DNA of 38,953 nucleotides from Diphasiastrum complanatum. Lineage: Eukaryota > Streptophyta > Lycopodiopsida > Lycopodiales > Lycopodiaceae. Each line of letters starts with the position of its first letter. Within the stretch, counting starts at the first letter, position 1. Made by a program: the position numbers and the translations under genes. Of the stretch, positions 32,106 through 38,953 are shown piece after piece. The notes beneath the pieces are model-generated. The model ran no database searches, had not been told where the DNA came from, and saw only the letters and a program-made list of their open reading frames with translations. Where the stretch lies: contig CM055102.1 in assembly GCA_029204225.1 (NCBI GenBank), forward strand, positions 13,428,885-13,467,837, written 5' to 3'.

Positions 32106-33431
32106 ATGGCAATCATGGGAGAGTCCATTTTGAGTGAAAGTAGCAAATTGGATGGGATTTCCAACTATGCAGTGTGGAAATTCAAAATGAAAAACATACT
32201 GATGGAGAAAGATGTGTGGGAAGTCGTCACAGGTGATGAGAGAAGGCCGCCAAATGAAGCAGACATCAAAGTGTTCGACAAAAAGATGAGGAAAGCTTTG
32301 ACCTTCATTAACTTGTCAGTGAAGGATCACATCATTACCCACATTTGTGATGCTATTACACCCAGACAGGCATGGGATGCGCTAAAGGAGCAGTTCAAGA
32401 TGTCAAATCCGTCAAGAATCATGTTTCTGAAGTCAAAGTTGAATAGTGCCCGCATGGAACAAGGAGAGCACATTCAGACGTACATGACCAGAATCAAGAC
32501 AATGAGAGATGAACTGCATTCTATTGGAGAGCGCATACGTGGTGTGGAGCTGGTGCATAATGCATTATGCGGCATTGCAGAACCCTATCAGATGTTTGTG
32601 AGCGGAATAGCATCAAGAGAAAGATTGCCAACCTTTGACGAGCTCACAGGAATCTTGATGCAGGAAGAGCAACGACGAGAAATGGTAAAAGCTAGACGTC
32701 AAAATACTGACGATCAGGCACTTGCGACATGCCAAAAACAAGGCAAGGGCAAGTGCAAGAAGAAGTCTAAGCAGCAATTTGCCAAGTCTCAGGAGGATGA
32801 GGGATCTTCCTGGCGGAAGAAAGACAAGTGCTTTTAGTGTGGTAAAAAGGGCCATTGGAAGAGTGAATGTTGCAAATTCTTGGCGAAACAAGGCAAGGGG
32901 AAACCAAAACAAGCAGGTAACCTTGTCGATGAGGGTGAGATTGAAGACTCTAGCATCTTCATATCTGCATTGTCATCTAATCAAGATGATCAAGCATGGT
33001 ATATAGACTCAGGAGCCACAAGACACATAACAAGTAACAAGAATTGGTTCAGTAGTTTGTAGGTGTTGGATAATGGAACATCTATTTCACAAGAAAATGG
33101 TGAGGTGTGCATGATCAAGGGGATAGGCACAGTTTCAATCCAACTGTCTGATGGCAAAAGCAGGATAATCAGGGAGATACTTTACGTAACAGGTTTGAAG
33201 AAAAATCTACTTTTTGTTGGAGTCATTACTGATAAAAAGTTGAAAGTAGAATTCGCCCATGATCGTTGCTTTGTGAAGGATGCGAACCAAAAGTTCAAAG
33301 TTATTGCGAATGGAGTAAGAGAGCCCAATACAAAATTGTACAGGTTGAATGCTACAATCAAGGGGCAACATGGACTTGTATCATTCGTTCCTTCGCAAAC
33401 TGAGTTGTGGCAAAGAGGCTTGGTCACTTGA
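32106..33431 (+). pseudogene. gag, zinc knuckle and protease of the copia element
   Basis: Starts MAIMGESILSE (32106; a second Met lies 3 codons on). The copia gag (UBN2/DUF4219-type) region has SNYAVWKFKMKNILMEKDVW and the helical capsid part up to GILMQEEQRREM. The CCHC knuckle CF*CGKKGHWKSEC is interrupted by a TAG at 32835-32837 between its first two cysteines. Protease follows with WYIDSGATRHIT (catalytic DSG), a TAG at 33060-33062, then ILYVTGLKKNLLFVGVITD. The frame continues to LYRLNATIKG and ends at a frameshift near 33405, inside the LWH.RLGH motif. Confidence 0.9.
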
Positions 33432-35212
33432 ACTTGGGAAGCCTCAGTTTGACGAGAAAATTGGAGATGGTAACAGGACTGCCTACCATAGAAGATCACT
33501 TGAAATCGATGTGCGAATCTTGTGTATATGGAAAGCAGCATCGAGAGAAGTTCAATAAAGGGGGTGTTGCAAGAGCAAAGAACATCCTAGATTTAATCCA
33601 CATAGATTTATGCGGGCCTATGAGGACCATGTCCTTAGGAAAAGCCTTATATTTCATGACCTTTATTGATGATATGTCACGTAAGACGTGGATCTACTTT
33701 TTGAAGAAGAAATCAGATGCATTTGATACCTTCAAGAACTTCAAAAACTTGGTAAAAAATCAGACAGGTAAGAAGATCAAAGTCCTAAGATTAGATAGTG
33801 GAGGTGAGTATAAGTCTAATGACTTTAATGATCTTTGTGATCAATGTGGGATTAAAAGACAATTTACGCAAGCTCATACTCCTGCTCTCAATGGTGTAGC
33901 TGAGCGCAAAAATCGTACGATTGTGGAAAGTGCCAGATCTATGCTAGTTGAGATGAAACTACCAAAAGATTTTTGGTCAGAAGCATGTAGTACAACAGTC
34001 TATCTTCAAAATAGAAGTCCTACCATTGCCATACCAAAAATAACACCTGAGGAAGCATTCACAAAGAAGAAGCCAAAGGTGAACCACTTGCGAATCTTTG
34101 GATGTAAGGCCTTTGTACATATTCCTAAGGAAGAGAGACTTAAACTTGATGTAAAAGCTATCAAGTGCATATTCCTAGGATATGATGATCGCGTGAAGGG
34201 CTATAGATGTTTTGATCCAGTCGAAAATAAAATCCATATAAGCCGAGATGCTATCTTTGATGAATTCAAGATGTATGAAGATGAAGATTCTGAGAAGATA
34301 GACACATCCAGTAGGAAAGATGGTATAGTGAGGATACCACCTGATGATGATCCATTCATTTACCTTCCGAGTGATGAACATGAGGATACATCTCAAGATA
34401 CTACTACTCAACCTCAAGAAACAGGTTGGAGAGGTAGGGACAAACCTTTTGGTGCAAGAAGGATTAAAATTGTAGGTGACAAACACAAGGAGAAGGATTT
34501 ATCATGGGATACATTTTCACCAGGAAGCCGATCACCTGACAGAAAGCTCCCTAAGTGGTTTGAGAGATTGATGGAGAGCCGCAACATACATGACTTTCCA
34601 AGATCATCTAACAAGGGAGAGCTACGAAGATCAACAAGAGAGAAGATACTACCTGAAAGGTATGAAGCAAATTATGCTCTCTTATCTAGCATTATTCAAA
34701 GCAAAGAACCTTCGACGTATAGTGAAGCAAAGGATGATGACATTTGGATCAAGGCCATGGGAGAGGAGATGGAGTCAATTACTAAGAATAGCACATGGGA
34801 CTTAGTAGAACCACCAGTTGGCAAGAAACTCATTGGTTGCAAATGGGTATACAGAACTAAGTACCATGTAGATGGAAGTATAGCAAAGCACAAAGCAAGA
34901 TTGGTGATCAAAGGGTACGCACAAAATAAAGGCATTGACTATGAGGAGACCTTTGCGCCGGTTTGTAAGTGGAATACTCTACGTCTACTTATTGCTTTAG
35001 CTTCACATTTTGGTTGGCCTTTGCATCAGATGGATGTGAAATCTGCTTTTCTACATGGTGAGTTAGAAGAAGAAGTGTTCATGGATCAACCTGAAGGCTT
35101 TGTAACGAAAGGACATGAAAATAAAGTATGTCGCTTGAAGAAAGGGCTTTATGGTCTTAAACAAGCACCACGTGCATGGTATTCAAACTGTCATGCTCAA
35201 CTCAAAAACTAA
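33407..35212 (+). pseudogene. Integrase and truncated RT of the copia element
   Basis: A 601-codon open frame. RLGHLNLGSL and CESCVYGKQHREKF are the GAG-pre-integrase/HHCC module. The integrase core has LDLIHIDLCGPM (first Asp), LRLDSGGEYKSNDFN (second Asp) and GVAERKNRTIVESARSML (Glu), all intact. A linker with FGCKAFVHIP and CIFLGYDDRVKGYRCFDP follows. RT begins WIKAMGEEMESITKNSTWDL, with GCKWVYRTKYHVDGSIAKHK, ARLVIKGYAQNKGIDYEETF, QMDVKSAFLHGELEEEVFMD and LYGLKQAPRAWY. The element is cut off there, and the last residues up to the stop at 35212 are foreign sequence. Confidence 0.93.
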
Positions 35213-35425
35213 TGTTGTGAGAGACTTAGTTAACCAATGTTTTAGCTTAAATCTCTCTTTTAATGATTAGTTAATCTATCTTGTAATCTCACTTGGTGAG
35301 ACATACGAATAGGTTGGAATTCAAAATATAGTATCATTTGTTCATTAGTCATTTTGCTCAATAATCATTCAAGTGATCAATATGCAGAAAATATCTGCGC
35401 AATAGAATTGTAAGAGGAGCGTCAA
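35183..35425. other. Short unassigned sequence after the copia truncation
   Basis: AT-rich. It sits between the copia break point and the right inverted-repeat arm. No motif is recognised. Confidence 0.4.
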
Positions 35426-35677
35426 TGTTAGCTGATATTTTCGCACAAAAAATCGGGCTATTTTTATAGCGATTTTCACAGTTTTGCAAAAAATTGGCAT
35501 GTAAAACCCGGCTATTAATGGTGAAATTGGCACACGTTTGCCTATAGACTGGCCCTAAATGAGGCTAGAGAAACGTTTGTGGCCTTAGAAATGGCCAGTA
35601 CAGATATTTTGGGGCGTTTAGAATTAGCCAGTTGTAAGATATAGTCGGCATAACCATGCTAAAGTTTCGCCATGTAC
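35426..35677 (-). repeat. Right arm of the inverted repeat spanning 27688-35677
   Basis: Read on the minus strand it starts GTACATGGCGAAACTTTAGC and parallels 27688-28067 to its inner end CGAAAATATCAGCTAACA, apart from indels. The outer boundary is sharp at GTAC on both sides; the flanks differ. Confidence 0.8.
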
Positions 35678-37472
35678 TTTGTCACTTGTTGCTAATATAT
35701 AATTGTCGAGTGTTTTGTAGGGAAACCGGTCTGCCAAATCCTAAGTCATGAGACAATGCAAACAAAAAGACTGGCAACAGGAGAAGGATTTGTTCGACAA
35801 AGGGACCAAAAAATTAAAAGACTGTGTCAAGAAATTGAGACATACCTAACAACAAAGCATGGACAAATTCTGAACACTATGCAGAAACACGGGCCACGTC
35901 AATAATCCAACATAGCAAAAAATCGACCAACAGGCCAACCCGCACACGCCACTTGAAAAAATCAAGAACAAGGGAAATGGAGGACCAAGAAAAATGGAGA
36001 GCACCTAACAAGGAATAGAGGTTGACAAAAGTCTTTGCCCACCTTTTGGATAATAAATGCAAGAAGACCTTAGAGGCTAGAAAAGTTTGAGAGATATCTC
36101 CTTTTGACAAAAAGGGCATCTTGGCTAGTTTTGTAGGTATCCAATAACGGGCTTTAAATGACACCCCTACACCCTCGTGGAGGCCACTTGATGTACTTAC
36201 CAATGGGGTGTGGGCAAATGGAAAAGAAGGCTTGAAGGGCATGGGAATTGACAAAGCCTCATTTTGAAAGGGGGCCATTGGGGTTTGGGTATAAAGAGAG
36301 TGCTCTCCTTGTATAAAAGGAAGAGAGTTGAAAGATGATATAGAACTTGGTGATTGTTGGGAAGTTGAGAGTTTCCTTGTTGGGCGACATTGTCATGGTT
36401 GTTAAAGCTATGCTTGCACTCCTTGATTGTTGGATGCTAATGTATTGTTCAAAGATGTGTGTTAAGGCTGGAAAGGAGAGAGGTTGAGTGAATTCATAGT
36501 TGGCTGTTTGAAACTGCTTGTAGTTGATTGATTGTTCTTAGCTTGTGGTGATAACTATGGTGAATTGTTGATTATTGTGATAATTAGTGGGTTGTGGTTA
36601 GTTGCTTGGTGATGGTTGGTAGTGCTTTCACCTCTTAATTATTGGTAGCCATGATTACATTTGGTGTTGATGCGGTTTTCTTTTACCCTTTGTTTGTCCC
36701 TTGTTATGGTGCTTGCTTGATGCATGAAAACTATCATTACTTGGTAAGATTTCATAGAGGGAGTGCTAGCATGAATGGTAATGCCTAAAGATTCATCCTC
36801 AAGAAAGAGTGGGTGTGTTTGTGCAATGTGGTAAAGGGGGTACCCTGTTTTGGTGTTAAGATACAACGCGCTTGATCCTACACTAGCATTTGCAATCAAC
36901 TGTCAACTAGAATCAAAATAGTTTTACTATAAAGGAAATAATGCCTACATGCACATGGTTTCCCTGGTTGTTCTAAGCAGTAGCAAAAGAAGTTCCCAGA
37001 GGCAAATGGTAGAGTCCATTGGAAAAGCATTGTTACAGGCATCTGAGTAGTCATTTTGACTCAATACCTCTGGATTCTAATATCTGAACTACCTTTATGG
37101 ATCCATGAGACTGTTGCGTGCTCCATCTTCCATGGATTTAGTCTACCGAATCAACTAGTATCAATATTTTGTTGATGGTCAGGCTTATTTGCAGGGATGG
37201 TTGTCTTTCAATGGCCCATGATTTCTAATCACAGAACTCTGACTAAGAGATACAAGCAACCAGACTTAGAGCAGAACCTCCAAGAGAATTGAGAGAGACT
37301 TGTGCTCTGATCGACCCATTCTGTCGATGGAGCGCCCCTCATCTAATGTACCTGCCTTTGTTGGATCTGTGATATTGCGTCCTATTCTGTGGAGTGCAAC
37401 CTCCTATACTGCTATCTGTCCACGTTTGTATCTGTAAATCCATTTTTAAGCTACATGTGATAGTCCGACAGG
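35678..37472. other. No confirmed gene; possible promoter near 36290-36320
   Basis: Open frames at 35877-36278 (-) and 36639-36899 (-) show no recognisable motif. On the plus strand GGGTATAAAGAGAG (about 36287) and TGTATAAAAGGAAG (about 36310) look like TATA boxes followed by an AG-rich start region, as in an LTR or gene promoter, but no clear product follows. Confidence 0.35.
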
Positions 37473-38178
37473 CTAAGGTCCCGATAGTTCGGCCTGGCCC
37501 AACAGTGTCTTCTGTTCCTTTCGTATATCTGGAGCCCCGAATTGCATGATGTACCACTCTAAGAAGTCCTGTACATTGTGGATGGAGAACCATCCACAGT
37601 TATGTCCATCATCTTGTTGAGCTGACTTCAATCACAAAACATATAATAGGTTAGTTGTGCACTCTGATAAAAACAGATCATATTACCTATCAGATACTTG
37701 ATGAGAAATACTTACTTCTGCATCAACAATCTCCAGGTGGCTATTTACAATGGCCCCATCCAGCCTTGGCAAAAATGGCAACATTCTGCTGTACATCACG
37801 TCCATTTCGGCATGGGTAGACTTTAAGGAGTTTATCTTTAAACAGATGGGATTAATGATCTCATCTGAGTCTTCCCTAAGGAAGATTATATGCATACTCC
37901 GATGCTTACTGCAAACAAGAGATGATGTGATTTACATAATTAATTGAACTTAGACAAAAAGAAAATTGACCTCCTAGCTTATCAATTTCTTTGGCAACAT
38001 ACTCATCAAAAATTATATACCTCTTAGAATCCAAAAATGAATCTTTGGGATCAACAAGAAATATTACACAAAGATCCTTATAAAAATCACCTATTAAACT
38101 TAAATCTAGATCCGATATTATTTTATCTACAGTCGAGTTCATATCCTCGTTATTGTGGAATGGATTGGAGGAATGCAA
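37473..38178 (-). pseudogene. ULP1/SENP-like SUMO protease fragment (C48 family), catalytic Asp changed
   Basis: Three pieces join by small plausible introns. The first (38178-38021) ends at AG|GTATAT. The second is 37908-37716 (acceptor TTGTTTGCAG, donor GAA|GTAAGT). The third is 37625-37473 (acceptor ATTGAAG, stop TAG). Phases match at both junctions (112- and 90-bp introns). The second piece reads KHRSMHIIFLREDSDEI, then ICLKINSLKSTHAEMD, aligning with the HWSL....(L)DSLKS core of ULP1/SENP proteases: the His is kept, Trp is Arg and the catalytic Asp is Asn. The third reads SAQQDDGHNCGWFSIHNVQD, matching the Q.....DCG active-site Cys segment. Such enzymes cleave SUMO, and related domains also occur in plant transposons. 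The N-terminal piece is unassigned. Probably inactive. Confidence 0.5.
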
Positions 38179-38418
38179 GAGGAACTACTTGAATAGTTAG
38201 GGTGGTGGGAGGAGAAGAAGGCACTGCAGACTGGTGTGATGGTCCAACCAAAGGATGAGAGATGTGAGGGGGGATGGTGATTCGCTGACTACCACCCTTT
38301 GCTTGGCAGGCCTGTTGGGCTTGGTCTGCTTCCTCCTTCTTTGTTGAGAAACATGACCTCTCTCTGTAGGTGGTGGCCTAGAGGTGAAGCCACTCTTAAA
38401 GACCTGATTGTATATACT

Positions 38419-38783
38419 CCTCAGCCTCATGACAAGATGCATGTCCTAAGGCATGAGGGTAACTCTCTTAGCGTGCATTGTGCAAAGCGTGGAGTCCTCA
38501 AAGAATTTGACTTGAAAGTCCTCATAGGCAGTATGGAGGGCTTCTAGGGCTGTTATGTCCCAGCGAACATCATGTGAGAGTGACCTTGCTACTAATTTCA
38601 CAACCTGTAGAAATGAGCGCGTGGAATCAGAAGATTCGTTGTCCTCTGAAGTCTCCTGATATCCCTTAACCATGGTCTTCTAGGCCGACCTACTCTCCTA
38701 CCAGTGCCCACTTCCCTTTGTACAGGAGGGCGAGGAGGCGGGACAAATGTGGTAAGGCATGTTGTCTGCTTGGTACGGGCCAT
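38419..38783 (-). pseudogene. Histone H3 variant copy, CENH3-like, intronless and broken
   Basis: Starts MARTKQTTCLTTFVPPPRPP (ATG 38783-38781), sharing the first seven residues of H3. The tail is short, Pro/Arg-rich and lacks K9 and K27 equivalents. The histone fold follows: RPWLRDIRRLQRTTNLLIP (alpha-N), VKLVARSLSHDVRWD (alpha-1/loop 1), ALEALHTAYEDF and FFEDSTLCTMHAKRVTLMP (alpha-2/loop 2), HLVMRLR (alpha-3). TNLLIP and the loop-1 Trp are CENH3-like (H3 has TELLIR and Phe), while loop 1 has the canonical H3 length. A one-base loss at about 38601 shifts the frame between FYRL and VKLV. A TAG at 38446-38448 replaces the residue between MP and D. The absence of introns suggests a retrocopy. 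Open sequence continues in frame to 38197 as a basic tail not typical of H3. Confidence 0.75.
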
Positions 38784-38806
38784 TTCAAGCTAGGGTATCG
38801 ATATGA

Positions 38807-38815
38807 CGCGCCAAT
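38807..38815 (-). promoter_or_regulatory. E2F-like site and CCAAT box upstream of the H3-like copy
   Basis: On the minus strand this reads ATTGGCGCG, 24-32 bases upstream of the ATG. It combines an inverted CCAAT with a GGCGCG core resembling E2F sites, which control S-phase histone and CENH3 genes in plants. The very short distance to the ATG and the pseudogene state argue for caution. Confidence 0.25.
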
Positions 38816-38953
38816 GAGAAGGAAAGCAGATATTCGACAGGGGAGGCGCGTGATGGCTATATGAGAGATGGCGTATCGCCACGACGCAAGGGGGGGAAGC
38901 TGTACTGGTATGTGGGTCCTTGGGCGCGTGGTAGCGATATGCATCTAACGAGG

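Larger units (their letters stand above)
30440..35182 (+). mobile_element. Ty1/copia retrotransposon, 3'-truncated
   Basis: LTR (about 30440-30814), abutting tRNA-iMet site, a leader of about 1.3 kb, then gag, CCHC knuckle, protease, integrase and the N-terminal half of RT. The integrase-before-RT order makes it Ty1/copia. Homology to copia RT stops at LYGLKQAPRAWYS (about 35182); the catalytic YVDD, RNase H and 3' LTR are absent. Two in-frame TAG codons and one frameshift break the polyprotein. Confidence 0.92.

Noticed and set aside
35877-36278. 133-codon minus-strand frame
   Set aside because: No recognisable domain, no promoter or splice context. Could be chance.

Overview
This is a repeat-dominated stretch of a land-plant nuclear genome. 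The evidence is GT-AG introns, a plant Raf-like kinase exon, tRNA-iMet primer binding sites (TGGTATCAGAGC), and Ty3/gypsy and Ty1/copia LTR retrotransposons filling well over half of the window. The retroelement load and an apparently very long first intron suggest a large genome (fern, lycophyte, gymnosperm or a large-genome angiosperm). I cannot name the species. I saw no bacterial-type gene organisation and no CRISPR array. I did not see an rRNA or tRNA gene, although I could not scan for them systematically.

Layout. About 190-1100 (-) is a decayed Ty3/gypsy protease-RT fragment. 2094-6615 (+) is a complete non-autonomous element: 386/387-bp LTRs with unusual AGTTA...TAACT ends, a GTTTC target duplication, an abutting primer site, about 80-bp leader repeats, a gag-like ORF, an internal domain with no recognisable pol, and a chromodomain-like tail. 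8156-8492 (-) is the first coding exon of a Raf-like protein kinase (MRK1/CBC group), with ABRE/G-box motifs upstream. 10114-10215 is a 39-bp tandem repeat and 10785-10907 a long foldback. 11256-12058 (-) is an unrecognised gene made of 24-residue repeats, with a plausible TATA box.

12827-17529 (-) is a 3'-truncated chromovirus (copy A). 18492-24903 (-) is a structurally complete chromovirus of the same family (copy B) with a CTCAC duplication; gag, protease, RT, RNase H, integrase and chromodomain are all recognisable but broken. Between them lie a coding-like fragment, a large compound microsatellite and a copia protease fragment. 27688-35677 is bounded by long imperfect inverted repeats and contains a 3'-truncated copia element (LTR about 30440-30814, gag to RT up to about 35182).

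The right end holds two host-derived remnants on the minus strand. One is a ULP1/SENP-type SUMO-protease fragment (37473-38178), with plausible small introns and a catalytic Asp-to-Asn change. The other is an intronless histone H3 variant copy with CENH3-like residues (38419-38783), broken by one frameshift and one stop codon.

The retroelements appear non-functional as autonomous units. The items most worth a second look are the CENH3-like pseudogene, the novel repeat protein, the non-TG/CA element that kept gag and a chromodomain without pol, and the inverted-repeat-bounded block.
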